DNA from: Micavibrio_A sp041655955
Lineage (GTDB): Bacteria; Pseudomonadota; Alphaproteobacteria; Micavibrionales; Micavibrionaceae
Direction of reading: 5' to 3'
Assembly (NCBI GenBank): GCA_041655955.1
Contig: JBBAEN010000002.1
Location: 496,001 to 560,000, forward strand
Length of the DNA stretch: 64,000 nt
Below are positions 17,348 through 26,340 of the stretch, in pieces (within the stretch, counting starts at the first letter, position 1; each line of letters starts with the position of its first letter). The notes below the pieces were generated by a model that saw only the letters and a list, made by a program, of their open reading frames with translations, made no database searches and had not been told where the DNA came from. The position numbers and the translations under genes are program-made.

Positions 17348-18136
17348 ATGAAAATCGTTACGTGGAACATCAACTCCGTCCGCCTGCGCGCGCCCATCAT
17401 TCTCGATATGATGGCGCGGCTTCAGCCCGATATCGTCTGTTTGCAGGAAACCAAAACGCCGGACGAATTTTTCCCGCGCGATGTGTTCGAGGCGGCGGGC
17501 TATAAGCACATCCACGCGCACGGCATGAAATCCTATAACGGCGTTGCGATCCTTTCAAAACAACCCTTTGAATCGTTCGATATCCATCACCGCTGTGATA
17601 AGCAGGATTGCCGCCATATTGCGGTTAAGGTGAACGGTTTCCATCTCCATAATCTTTACATACCCGCGGGCGGCGACGAGCCGGATCCTGTTATCAACGA
17701 TAAATATAAACACAAGCTCGATTTCGTCGATGAGATGGCGGGCTGGTTCAAAAAGAATTACAAGGCGGATGACAGGCTCGTCACGCTCGGCGATTTCAAT
17801 ATCGCGCCGCTGGAGCATGATGTCTGGTCGTCGAAGCAGCTCCGCAACGTCGTGTCGCATACGGAGCCGGAAATTACGCGCCTTGCGAAGATGCAGGACT
17901 CGCTGGGCTGGCACGACGCCATCCGCCATTTCGTGCCGGAGGAAGAGAAATGCTATACGTGGTGGAGCTACCGCAACCGCGACTGGAGAAAATCCAACAG
18001 GGGCCGCAGGCTGGATCATATCTGGGTGACGAAGCCGCTCGCGCCCGCGCTCAAACGCCACGAAATATTGATTGATGCGCGCGACTGGGAAAAGCCCTCC
18101 GATCACGTTCCCGTGATGGTGGAGCTTGCGGCGTAG
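17348..18136 (+). CDS. xthA: Exodeoxyribonuclease III
   Basis: At 262 residues this is an Exo III-type AP endonuclease of the EEP superfamily. WNINSVRLR carries the N-terminal Asn, LQETKTPD the metal-binding Glu, GDFNIAP the Asp-Asn pair, and SDHVPVMVEL the C-terminal catalytic Asp-His. It cleaves abasic sites and degrades the 3' end of duplex DNA during base-excision repair. A run of G (GGGGGGG) lies 10 nt before the ATG. Its last 34 bp overlap the convergent MFS gene. Confidence 0.95.
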   Translation: MKIVTWNINSVRLRAPIILDMMARLQPDIVCLQETKTPDEFFPRDVFEAAGYKHIHAHGMKSYNGVAILSKQPFESFDIHHRCDKQDCRHIAVKVNGFHLHNLYIPAGGDEPDPVINDKYKHKLDFVDEMAGWFKKNYKADDRLVTLGDFNIAPLEHDVWSSKQLRNVVSHTEPEITRLAKMQDSLGWHDAIRHFVPEEEKCYTWWSYRNRDWRKSNRGRRLDHIWVTKPLAPALKRHEILIDARDWEKPSDHVPVMVELAA

Positions 18137-19308
18137 CGCCTGCCGTTCCGCCCCCACAGCCACAGGCCGATCCCGCCAAGGACGAGAAGCTGCCCGCCAA
18201 TCCATAAAAGAGCGTCACCGATGGCGCCCCGTTCCGAAATAAGGCCGACGATAAGGCTGGCCGGGATGAACAGGAAATGCACCATCAGGTTCGCCGTTGA
18301 AAGAACCGTCGCGCGGCGTTCCGGCCCGATGCGGGTATTGATGCCCTCGTTGATGCGCGGCTGGGCCATGGCGTAAACGAGCGTCCCGCTCAAAAACAGG
18401 ATAATGCCGAACCATATGGACGTCACCGCCGCAAGCGCGAAGCAGCACAGCACGAGGAGCACGCCCATGCCGCCGAGCGCCGCGCGGTTGCTGCCGCAGC
18501 GATCGATACGGTGGCTGAACTGCCCCGCCACACCGCCGATGATAAAGCTTGCCGTCATGATGACGCCGAACCATATGACGGGAAGCCCCGCCGCCATGTA
18601 ATAAGGCTGCTGCGTCCAGAGCATCAATTTGGTCGTACACATGATGACGGTTGAAACCAGAATGATGCCGGTGATTTCCGGATGGCCGGTCAGGGCGTAT
18701 TTCATCGTCTTGAAAACATCGTAAAAGACGTGCTTTTCGGCGCTCTTTTGGAACCGTTTGGGTTCGCGCACGCATGCAATCGCGATCATCGCGCCGAGCA
18801 GGGCTGCCATGTCAAAGACAAGCGGCAGCTTTGGATGGACGAAGAACAGGAATCCCCCCGCAAGACAGGACAGGGCCGTTCCGTAAAAAGTGGCCCCGTG
18901 CCGCTGCCCGTCAAGGCGGCGATAGTCGTCTTCGCGCCCCTCTTCATGCAAACGGTCGTAAAGAAGCGCCGTATTCGTTCCAGAGTTCAGGGCGACGGCG
19001 ATGCCGATAACGGCCTGCGCCGAGGTCGCCATCCAAAATCCTTCGGCGAGCATCAGCATGGCGTAACCGCACAGCCCGAAAAACCCGCCAAGGACGAGGG
19101 TGGAGCGGCGTTTCCACATATCCGAAATCCACCCTGAAGGCACTTCGGAAAGCAGGACGACGGCGGAAAAAACCGCTTCGCCTATCAAAAAGTCGCGGAA
19201 GGTCAGCCCGATCGAGTTGTAATAAGGAAAGATAACGGGCAAAAGGAACAGCATATGCGTGAATATGCCGTGCGCGTTGACAAGCCTTATATCGCGTTTC
19301 AGGGACAT
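18103..19308 (-). CDS. MFS transporter, drug/metabolite exporter-like
   Basis: The start chosen at 19308 has GGAGG 6 nt upstream; an in-frame ATG at 19320 lacks one. This gives 401 residues with about twelve helices. The loop 2-3 motif GWISDMWKRRSTL is the MFS motif A (GxLaDrxGrr-like). Between helices 4 and 5, YDRLHEEGREDDYRR marks a subgroup of exporters annotated only as MFS. Substrate is unknown. It is the last gene of a minus-strand cassette after three acetyltransferases (overlap of 10 nt with the one before), suggesting a shared detoxification or efflux role. Its end overlaps xthA tail to tail. Confidence 0.85.
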   Translation of the reverse strand: MSLKRDIRLVNAHGIFTHMLFLLPVIFPYYNSIGLTFRDFLIGEAVFSAVVLLSEVPSGWISDMWKRRSTLVLGGFFGLCGYAMLMLAEGFWMATSAQAVIGIAVALNSGTNTALLYDRLHEEGREDDYRRLDGQRHGATFYGTALSCLAGGFLFFVHPKLPLVFDMAALLGAMIAIACVREPKRFQKSAEKHVFYDVFKTMKYALTGHPEITGIILVSTVIMCTTKLMLWTQQPYYMAAGLPVIWFGVIMTASFIIGGVAGQFSHRIDRCGSNRAALGGMGVLLVLCCFALAAVTSIWFGIILFLSGTLVYAMAQPRINEGINTRIGPERRATVLSTANLMVHFLFIPASLIVGLISERGAIGDALLWIGGQLLVLGGIGLWLWGRNGRRYAASSTITGT

Positions 19309-19880
19309 CGCAGCCTCCATTCCACCTGCAATGCGGGCAGGATGGCGGGATCGGTCATGGCGTAATGATGTTCGCCCAGCATCGCCCCGTCACTGCATCT
19401 TGCGTGGGATTCGGGCGTGTAGCCTGTTTTCGCAAAGCCCAGTTTTTCAATGATGCGGCGGCTTTTATCATTCCCCTCAAAATAATTGATCAGGATTTTT
19501 TGCGCATCCAAGCCACTGAAGCCGTAATGGATTGTGGCATTGGTCGCCTCGGTCGCAAGCCCCTTGCCGAGGAAATCTTTCGCAGCCCAATAGCCCGTTT
19601 CATAAATTCCGTCGCTCTTTTTGGTAAGGCCCGTGGACAGCGCAAAGCGCCCGCTCTTGCGGCAAAGCGCTATCAGGGGAAGGCTCCCGTCCTGCGCCGC
19701 CACCTCTATATAGGCGCGGGTCGCCTCAAGCGTGTTGAACCCTTCATAGGCCCACGACATCCAGAGCTGGAGATCCTCCCAGACCTCGTTCATCGCCCGG
19801 TTGATTTCCACGGCGTCATCTTGTGTAGGGAGGCGCAGGACGAGGCGCTCCGTTAAGATTTCAACAGTGTTCATGCTCAT
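19299..19880 (-). CDS. GNAT N-acetyltransferase, RimJ/RimL-like (third of three)
   Basis: This 193-residue protein starts at an ATG that overlaps the TGA of the preceding acetyltransferase (ATGA), with GGGGGAAAG just upstream; an ATG 12 nt earlier is possible. The fold pattern is that of the RimJ/RimL acetyltransferase_3 group. It has an N-terminal strand TERLVLRLPTQDD, then GYWAAKDFLGKGLATEATNA with the acetyl-CoA-binding Q/RxxGxG/A-type loop (GKGLAT), and NDKSRRIIEKLGFAKTGY at the C-terminus. It acetylates an amine; the substrate cannot be read from sequence. Confidence 0.85.
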   Translation of the reverse strand: MSMNTVEILTERLVLRLPTQDDAVEINRAMNEVWEDLQLWMSWAYEGFNTLEATRAYIEVAAQDGSLPLIALCRKSGRFALSTGLTKKSDGIYETGYWAAKDFLGKGLATEATNATIHYGFSGLDAQKILINYFEGNDKSRRIIEKLGFAKTGYTPESHARCSDGAMLGEHHYAMTDPAILPALQVEWRLRCP

Positions 19881-20494
19881 TCTTTCCCCCATGTAACATG
19901 TAATTCAGGCAGGTTTTCCGTGTCATAACGCGCATACCAGTGCCGCGCGGCGGCTGTGCCGTCATTGAGCCGCTCGCTGTCTTCCAGAACGCCCTTCTTT
20001 TCAAAGCCGAGTTTTTCAATGACTCGCTGGCTGGCGATATTGCCGCCTGCGTGGCATATGCCGACTTTCTTTGCGCCGAGTGCGCCAAAGGCATAGCGGA
20101 GCAGGGCATTGGTGCTTTCGCCGGCATAGCCCTTTCCCGTTTCCGACGTGCGCACCCAATAGCCGATCTCGAAATAGCCGCCGTGCCAGTCCATACGGTG
20201 CAGGCCCGTGCCGATAATGAGCTTGCCGGTGGATTTTTCAAAACCGAGCATCATCACGTCCTTGCGTAAAATGAATTCGGCATGGCTTTCCCGTGCGACG
20301 ATTTCCATTTTTTCGGCGCTGTTCGGCTCCTTTGCCCAATCCATCCATTTATTCAGCTCCGCAAAGCTTTCCTCTTGCGCTTCCGCCATCGCCGCCCCGT
20401 CGCCCGGCAGGACGTTCCTCAAAATCAGGCGCGGCGTTTCGATCGGCATGGGAATGTCGATGAGGATGGGGTTTTTCTTTTCTGTCGTCGTCAT
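19877..20494 (-). CDS. GNAT N-acetyltransferase, RimJ/RimL-like (second of three)
   Basis: This 205-residue protein has the same architecture as the downstream copy. ETPRLILRNVLPGDG forms the first strand, GYWVRTSETGKGYAGEST holds the acetyl-CoA loop, and NIASQRVIEKLGFEKKGVLE is the C-terminal helix-strand. The two share the order of motifs but only moderate sequence identity, so they are old duplicates or separate recruits. Both ends overlap neighbours by 4 nt (ATGA type), so translation is coupled in the order 20988-gene, this gene, 19880-gene, MFS. Confidence 0.87.
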   Translation of the reverse strand: MTTTEKKNPILIDIPMPIETPRLILRNVLPGDGAAMAEAQEESFAELNKWMDWAKEPNSAEKMEIVARESHAEFILRKDVMMLGFEKSTGKLIIGTGLHRMDWHGGYFEIGYWVRTSETGKGYAGESTNALLRYAFGALGAKKVGICHAGGNIASQRVIEKLGFEKKGVLEDSERLNDGTAAARHWYARYDTENLPELHVTWGKE

Positions 20495-20988
20495 GCGAGC
20501 CTCACTTCATAATGGTGTAAAAAGGATTTTTGGCCGTCGCCGAAAACACGTTCTTCTTTTCCGGTGGGCTTGAACCCGAAGGCCTGGTTGGCGCGGCGGG
20601 ACGCTTCGTTGCCTTCGCGGTGGCCGACAAGGATACGGCCGAAAAAGCCGCTTTCGGCGGCCCATTGCATCCGGCTTTCATAAAGAAGCCGTGAATAGCC
20701 TTGGCCGCGGTAAGCTTCGCGGATATAGGCCATGGCCAGAAAAGCCGTCTTGCCGGAAGGATCGTCCCCGTCGCCAAAAACCGCGCCGATGCCGACAAGG
20801 GTTCCCGCGTCGAACAGGCCGAAACAGCGCTGGCGCTCGCCGGAAAGAATTTCCTGCCAGTCCGCGTCCGCCCATAGTGCCTCGCTTTCCAGCCTTCCCG
20901 TATATCTATCGGGATGAAGGCGCAGTGCCTCCAGCCGGATGGCCTTGAATATGGCCCAATCGTTTTTATCCAATGCTCTGACAAACAT
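20491..20988 (-). CDS. GNAT N-acetyltransferase (first of three)
   Basis: The start at 20988 is preceded by AAAGGAGAG with good spacing. Longer in-frame extension to 21174 is possible but not conserved in character. The 165-residue product begins MFVRALDKNDWAIFKAIRLE. It contains MAYIREAYRGQGYSRLLYES with the canonical RGQGYS acetyl-CoA loop, and ends with the NQAFGFKPTGKEERVF type of GNAT motif B. It belongs to acetyltransferase_1 rather than the RimJ/L group. It heads the four-gene overlapping cassette. Confidence 0.85.
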   Translation of the reverse strand: MFVRALDKNDWAIFKAIRLEALRLHPDRYTGRLESEALWADADWQEILSGERQRCFGLFDAGTLVGIGAVFGDGDDPSGKTAFLAMAYIREAYRGQGYSRLLYESRMQWAAESGFFGRILVGHREGNEASRRANQAFGFKPTGKEERVFGDGQKSFLHHYEVRLA

Positions 20989-21532
20989 GACGATGCTCTC
21001 CTTTCGTTTCTGAAAGGCGGGCTGGAAATTAACTCTGATCGATAAAGGGAAAATATCCTGCCAGCCTTTTGGTAAGTCGCTGGCAAAATAAAGAAAAAAC
21101 CTATGCCAGCATGTAAAACGGCGTTGCTTTGCCGCCGGAAGCGAGTTCCGGTGCACATGCATTATTCGCCGCAATGTTCATCTGGCAGGTCATCATGAAA
21201 CCATGGAACCATGAAAACTTGCATGGTGGCAAGTAAAATTTATAGCGCTGGTGCTATTTTTTGTTCAAAGGGCGGAAAAAAGCCTTTTTCGTATTTCCTT
21301 GACATTCTCCCCCGCTTTATGAGAGAAGAAGCCTGCCTTAGGTTTTGGGTGTTCGATAACAAGTTGAAAACAAATAAAAAACGAACAATCCCGTTGGTAC
21401 AGAAACCCTTCCCCGTCATATCAGGGAATATCCAAGTGGTTGTCAGTATCAAGCCCGATGCTGTAACCGCGGATAATCCGCATGCTGCGCTTCATGGTGA
21501 GGCGGGCATTGATTGATGACGAAAGAACCAAA
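20989..21532. other. Intergenic region upstream of the GNAT cassette and the DEAD-box gene
   Basis: This divergent gap of about 540 bp lacks a supportable gene. A GCCAGC/GCTGGC inverted repeat (21060-21065 with 21079-21084) lies on the GNAT side. ATAGC/GCTAT followed by TTTTT (21242-21262) could be a weak plus-strand terminator. The right 200 bp likely holds the promoter and a long untranslated leader of the helicase gene. Confidence 0.4.
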
Positions 21533-23314
21533 ATGACCACAAGCTTTAAAGAGTTTGCGCTGCATCCCGCTTTGCAAACAGCCCTCGACGCAATGAAATT
21601 CGACACGCCGACGCCGGTTCAGGCGATGGCCATCCCGCCCGCGCTGGAGGGGCGCGACGTTATCGGCTCCGCCCAGACGGGAACCGGAAAGACGGGCGCT
21701 TTTTGCGTCCCCATGCTGAACTACCTGATGGATAACCAGACGGCGCACGCCCTTGTCATGCTGCCGACCCGCGAGCTTGCGGCGCAGGTGCATGTTGTCG
21801 CCCGCCAGATGATCGGCGAACAGGCGAAAGGCCCGCAAGGGATCAAAACCGCGCTCCTCATCGGCGGGGAGCCGATCGGCAAGCAATATGCGCAGCTCGA
21901 CCGCCGCCCGCGCCTGATTGTCGGCACGCCGGGCCGCATCAACGACCATTTGCGCGGCAACCCCGATCTTGTTGACCGTGTATCCTTTGTCGTTCTTGAC
22001 GAAGCCGACCGCATGCTCGATATGGGCTTTGCGCCGCAAATCGACTCCATCCTTTCGGAAACGGCGCTGGAGCGCCAGACACTGATGTTCTCGGCGACCT
22101 TCCCCGATTCCATCGTGAAATTTACCAAGCAATATCTGAACGACCCCGTCCGCATCAGCATCGGCCGCGAATCGAAGCCGGGCGAGAATATCGAACAGAC
22201 CTCCTTGCATGTCGCGCACGAACAAAAATATGACGAGCTTCTTGTCCAGCTCGAACAGCGCGAAGGTTCGATCGTTGTCTTTGCGAGAACCCAGCACAGC
22301 GCCGAAAAAATCGCGGACAAGCTGAACCGCGACGAGCATAAGGCCGAAGCCATTCATGGCGGCCTGCGCCAGCGCCAGCGCGACAAGGTCATTTCCCTGT
22401 TTCGCAAGGGCACGGTGCGCATCCTTGTGGCGACGGATGTTGCCGCACGCGGCCTCGATGTGCCGCATGTGGGGCATGTTATCAACTATGACCTGCCGCA
22501 AGTCGCCGAAGATTATATCCACCGCATCGGCCGCACCGCCCGTGCGGGTGCGAAAGGGCAGGCCGTATCCTTTATCTCGCCGTCCGAAAAACATTTATGG
22601 CGCGATATCGAACGTATCCTGAATCCGGACGCCGCGAACAGCGATGTCCGTGAAGGCGGCCGCGGCGGTTTCAAAAAAACCGGCAAAAAGCCCTTTGCGG
22701 GCAAGCCGTTCGGTAAAAAGAAATTCGGCCAGAGCCCGTTTGAAGGCCGTAATGGCGAGCGCAAACCGTTTAAACGCCGCGAAGAAGGCGAAGACCGTCC
22801 GTTCCGCGGCGGCGCGGCGCGCAAGCCGAAATGGAATCCTGACGGTGATTTCGCCCGCAGCGATCGTCCCCGGCATGACCGCGCCGAGGGCGGTTTCAAG
22901 AAGCGCGATGATAATTTCGCCGCCAATCCCGACGCCTATAAGAAAACCCGCTTTGAAGGCGAGAATAAGAAGCCTTTCAAAAAGAAATTCTTTGGCGAGA
23001 ATGAAGGACGCGGTGAAGGAAGCTCTTTCAAGAAGCCGTTTGTTCGCGGCGATCGCGACGGCAACCGTTCCGAACGCTCCGGCGAAGGCCGCCCGTTCCG
23101 CAAGGAAGGCGTACGCAGGGAAGAGGGCGGGTTTAAGAAACCCTTCAAAACCGACGGCGCCAAGAAAAAATCTTTCGGTGCCAAAGGCCCGCGCAATGAC
23201 AACAGGAATGAAGCAGGCCGGACTGGCGGCGGCGCTGGCGGGCAATTCCGCAAAGGTAGCGGCGCCCGTTCCGAAGGCCCCGCCCAGCGCAGCCAGAAAA
23301 GACGCGCGAATTAG
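21533..23314 (+). CDS. DEAD-box RNA helicase with basic KPF/RGG-rich tail
   Basis: The start MTTSFKEF at 21533 fits homologues; an in-frame ATG 51 nt upstream adds a non-conserved stretch. The 593-residue product has all core motifs in order: a Q motif ahead of TPTPVQAMAIP, AQTGTGKTG (I), PTRELAAQ (Ia), TPGRIND (Ib), VLDEADRMLDMGF (II), FSATFP (III), then VFARTQHSA (IV), RILVATDVAARGLD (V) and YIHRIGRTARAG (VI). The last 210 residues are low complexity, built from repeats of KKPF, RPFR and GGFKK, a likely RNA-binding tail. It probably acts in ribosome assembly or RNA decay with RNase E, as RhlE/DeaD-type enzymes do. Confidence 0.93.
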   Translation: MTTSFKEFALHPALQTALDAMKFDTPTPVQAMAIPPALEGRDVIGSAQTGTGKTGAFCVPMLNYLMDNQTAHALVMLPTRELAAQVHVVARQMIGEQAKGPQGIKTALLIGGEPIGKQYAQLDRRPRLIVGTPGRINDHLRGNPDLVDRVSFVVLDEADRMLDMGFAPQIDSILSETALERQTLMFSATFPDSIVKFTKQYLNDPVRISIGRESKPGENIEQTSLHVAHEQKYDELLVQLEQREGSIVVFARTQHSAEKIADKLNRDEHKAEAIHGGLRQRQRDKVISLFRKGTVRILVATDVAARGLDVPHVGHVINYDLPQVAEDYIHRIGRTARAGAKGQAVSFISPSEKHLWRDIERILNPDAANSDVREGGRGGFKKTGKKPFAGKPFGKKKFGQSPFEGRNGERKPFKRREEGEDRPFRGGAARKPKWNPDGDFARSDRPRHDRAEGGFKKRDDNFAANPDAYKKTRFEGENKKPFKKKFFGENEGRGEGSSFKKPFVRGDRDGNRSERSGEGRPFRKEGVRREEGGFKKPFKTDGAKKKSFGAKGPRNDNRNEAGRTGGGAGGQFRKGSGARSEGPAQRSQKRRAN

Positions 23315-23342
23315 CCGCGGCTCTTGAAATAGAACAGATAAA

Positions 23343-23369
23343 AACCCCGCCGGTGGAGCGGGGTTTTTT
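23343..23369 (+). terminator. Intrinsic terminator of the DEAD-box gene
   Basis: AACCCCGC (23343-23350) pairs with GCGGGGTT (23358-23365) around a seven-base loop and runs into TTTTTT. Confidence 0.9.
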
Positions 23370-23456
23370 ATTGATATATCAATATATTGTATAATATTAT
23401 AGACTTCGGGGCGGCAGGCTGGTATTCATTATGAAAATATGGGGGTAGGAGTTCTA

Positions 23457-24377
23457 GTGCTAACCAGCATTCATAGCATTTTTCAGTCAGGCGCAATAAG
23501 GGCCGTTCTTTTGGATCACGCTGGCGTTCTCGTCGATATCGAGAACCTGCACGGCCAGGCGCGCGCCCGTTTGTTCAATCAGTTCGGCTGTAATCTCACG
23601 CCTGCCGATGGCAAAAGCATGATGGGTTTCGGTGAGAAAAAGCTCTTTGAATATATGCAGGCGGGGATCGTGGAACCATCTATTCTTGGCAGGCATTTGC
23701 CCTTGCTGGAAGATTTCAAGCGCGTTGTCGAAGGGTTCGACGGCGACTGGCAGGCTTTTAAAAACGGCCACGAAAAAATGTACGAAACCCTGTATGCGCA
23801 GATTGACGATCCGCGCAGCCTTGTCACGGCGGGCCTGACAGAATTCCATATGGCGGCCTATGAGCGCGGCATCCCTGAAGGCATCGTATCAAATTCTGCC
23901 AGGGCCCATGTCATGGCCGATGCGGCTTTGAATATTCAGCGCTTCAATCAATTGTGTTTTGCCAAGGGGAAGACAGAAGTCGAACATGGCGATCTGTTCA
24001 GGGTTACCCTGACGGCTGATGACATGAAGGAAATGGGTGTTCCGACCAAACCGTCTATGGCGCCCTATCTCATCGGCGCAGCCAGGATGCAAGCCGTGCA
24101 GGGCCTTGAGAATATGCGCATGAGCGAGATATTATGCGTTGAAGATTCCAAAATCGGCGTGGCCTCCGCCGAAGCGGCGGGGCTTCTGGTGATAGAACGC
24201 ATATATGATACGGAGCCCGGTAGTAATGCCTCTATCCGGAATGCAAAGGCTTTTGGCTGGGTCGATGAATATGGGCGGATGGATCAGATTGAGCTTAATC
24301 CCGCGCATCCCGTTGCTAAAAGAATCATGGATGGGGCTTACGCAAGGCCCGCGGCGATGGCCCTGCAACCGTTATAG
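23457..24377 (+). CDS. HAD-superfamily hydrolase with D-x-A nucleophile motif
   Basis: The GTG at 23457 has AGGAG 5 nt upstream and is preferred over an ATG at 23439; it gives 306 residues. HAD signatures are seen in order. Motif I is LLDHAGVLVD with nucleophile D20, motif II is SNSAR, the motif III lysine lies in TKPSMAPY, and motif IV is VEDSKIGVASAEAAG, typical of the beta-phosphoglucomutase/phosphonatase-like subfamily with a helical cap. The usual second Asp of motif I is Ala (D-H-A), a feature of phosphonoacetaldehyde hydrolases. The cap is larger than usual. The substrate is unknown. Flanking terminators make it a single-gene unit. Confidence 0.75.
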   Translation: MLTSIHSIFQSGAIRAVLLDHAGVLVDIENLHGQARARLFNQFGCNLTPADGKSMMGFGEKKLFEYMQAGIVEPSILGRHLPLLEDFKRVVEGFDGDWQAFKNGHEKMYETLYAQIDDPRSLVTAGLTEFHMAAYERGIPEGIVSNSARAHVMADAALNIQRFNQLCFAKGKTEVEHGDLFRVTLTADDMKEMGVPTKPSMAPYLIGAARMQAVQGLENMRMSEILCVEDSKIGVASAEAAGLLVIERIYDTEPGSNASIRNAKAFGWVDEYGRMDQIELNPAHPVAKRIMDGAYARPAAMALQPL

Positions 24378-24403
24378 GATGCCGTAGCACCTAACCGGCA
24401 TTA

Positions 24404-24431
24404 AAAATCCCGCCATCACAGGCGGGATTTT
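24404..24431. terminator. Bidirectional terminator between the HAD gene and typA
   Basis: AAAATCCCGCC (24404-24414) pairs with GGCGGGATTTT (24421-24431). A/T tracts on both sides let it serve the converging plus-strand HAD gene and minus-strand typA. Confidence 0.85.
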
Positions 24432-24483
24432 CGTATCCGGTATGTCCGCGGCGCGGCGCCTTGCCGGCATTTTCATGCCTGTA

Positions 24484-26340
24484 TTATGCGCCCATGGCCT
24501 CCGCATCTTTCTTTGCGCGTTTCTTGGCGATGTCCCGCTCGTTTTGCGTCAGGTAGCGCTTGCGCAGGCGCAAGGATTGGGGTGTGACTTCGACCAGCTC
24601 GTCGTCATTGATATATGACATCATTTGTTCCAGGCTCATCTTTTTCGGCGGCACGAGGATAACGGCGTCATCCGTCCCGCTGGCCCGCACGTTGGTGAGT
24701 TTTTTGCCCTTCAGCACGTTGATGTCGAGATCGTTCTCGCGGGAATGCTCGCCGACGATCATGCCTTCATAGACCTTGTCGCCATGGCCGATAAACATGA
24801 TGCCGCGATCCTGAAGGTTGAAGATCGCATAGGCGACGGCTTCGCCCTTGTCCGTGGAGATAAGTGCGCCGTTGCGGCGGGCGGGGATGTCGCCCTTATA
24901 GGGGCCGTAGGAATCGAACAGGCGGTTCATCAATCCCGTGCCGCGCGTGTCGGTCAGGAATTGCGACTGATAGCCGATAAGGCCGCGGGAAGGGGCGAGG
25001 AAGGTAATGCGGGTTTTCCCGGCGCCGCTTGGGCGCATATCGCGCAGTTCGGCCTTGCGCTGCGTCATTTTTTCAACGACTGCGCCGGAATATTGCTCAT
25101 CGACGTCGCAGATGACTTCTTCATACGGTTCCATCAAATGACCGTTTTCGTCTTTTTTCAAAAGGACGCGCGGGCGGGACACGGATAGCTCGAATCCCTC
25201 GCGGCGCATGGTTTCGATAAGGACGCCCAGCTGAAGCTCGCCGCGCCCCGCCAGTTCAAACGCGTCTTTTCCGGCTGTTTCCGCGACGCGGATTGCGACG
25301 TTGGTTTCGGCTTCGGCCATCAAGCGGTCGCGGATCATGGTGGAGGTCAGTTTTTTGCCTTCCGTTCCCGCATAGGGCGAATCGTTGACCGTTATCGTCA
25401 CCGCCATTGTCGGCGGATCGATTGGTTGCGTCGGTACGGGCGCGGTTACGGATGGTTCGCATATCGTGTCGGCGACGGATGTTTTATTCATGCCCGCAAT
25501 AATGATGATATCGCCGGCCACAGCCTCGTCAACCGGCACTTTTTCAATGCCGCGATAGGCAAAAAGTTTTGTTAAGCGGAAATTCTCGACCGTTTTCCCG
25601 TCAAGACTCATGGATTTTACGGTCATATTGGCTTTTGGCTTGCCGGAATAAACCTTGCCGGTCAGGACGCGGCCAAGAAACGGATCGGCAGAAAGCAGGG
25701 TCGCCAGCATGGAGAAAGGCGCGTCGGCATCGACTTTCGGCGCCGGAACATGCCTCATGACTAGATTCAAAAGCGGGTGCAGGTTTTCACGCGGCGCATC
25801 GAGGCTCTCCGCACACCATCCATCACGGCCCGAAGCATAAAGCACGGGGAAGTCGAGCTGTTCGTCGCTTGCGTCAAGGGATACGAAAAGATCGAAAATC
25901 TCGTCCAGAACCTCGTCGGGGCGGGCGTCGGAACGGTCGATTTTGTTGATGAGGACGATCGGGCGGATGCCGAGATTCAAAGCCTTGCCAAGGACGAATT
26001 TCGTCTGCGGCAGCGGCCCTTCGGCTGAATCGGTCAAAAGAATAACGCCGTCGCACATGGTCAGGACGCGCTCCACCTCGCCGCCGAAATCCGCGTGGCC
26101 CGGCGTGTCGATGACGTTGATGCGCGCGCCCTCCCAATCAATGGCCGTGCATTTTGCAAGGATGGTAATGCCGCGCTCTTTCTCGATATCGCCGGAATCC
26201 ATCATGCGCTCTTCCGTATGCTCGTTCTCGCGGAACGTGCCGGATTGTTTCAGGATGCTGTCAATCAGCGTTGTTTTTCCGTGGTCAACGTGCGCGATGA
26301 TGGCGATGTTGCGGATTTTGGACGGGTCATTTGCGGCCAT
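24484..26340 (-). CDS. typA: Ribosome-associated GTPase TypA/BipA
   Basis: At 618 residues this has the usual BipA length. The G domain holds AHVDHGKTTL (G1), ERGITI (G2), DTPGHADFGGEV (G3), NKIDRSDA (G4) and a G5 region. These are followed by the EF-G-like domains II, III and V and the BipA C-terminal domain (RGTGLMNRLFDSYGPYKGDI). The protein binds the ribosome in an EF-G-like way and supports 50S assembly and growth under stress or cold. It is transcribed alone, with a 423-bp upstream gap. Confidence 0.97.
   Translation of the reverse strand: MAANDPSKIRNIAIIAHVDHGKTTLIDSILKQSGTFRENEHTEERMMDSGDIEKERGITILAKCTAIDWEGARINVIDTPGHADFGGEVERVLTMCDGVILLTDSAEGPLPQTKFVLGKALNLGIRPIVLINKIDRSDARPDEVLDEIFDLFVSLDASDEQLDFPVLYASGRDGWCAESLDAPRENLHPLLNLVMRHVPAPKVDADAPFSMLATLLSADPFLGRVLTGKVYSGKPKANMTVKSMSLDGKTVENFRLTKLFAYRGIEKVPVDEAVAGDIIIIAGMNKTSVADTICEPSVTAPVPTQPIDPPTMAVTITVNDSPYAGTEGKKLTSTMIRDRLMAEAETNVAIRVAETAGKDAFELAGRGELQLGVLIETMRREGFELSVSRPRVLLKKDENGHLMEPYEEVICDVDEQYSGAVVEKMTQRKAELRDMRPSGAGKTRITFLAPSRGLIGYQSQFLTDTRGTGLMNRLFDSYGPYKGDIPARRNGALISTDKGEAVAYAIFNLQDRGIMFIGHGDKVYEGMIVGEHSRENDLDINVLKGKKLTNVRASGTDDAVILVPPKKMSLEQMMSYINDDELVEVTPQSLRLRKRYLTQNERDIAKKRAKKDAEAMGA

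Noticed and set aside
21449..22594. 381-codon minus-strand open frame over the DEAD-box gene
   Set aside because: Antisense shadow of a clearly conserved helicase; no domain on the minus strand.
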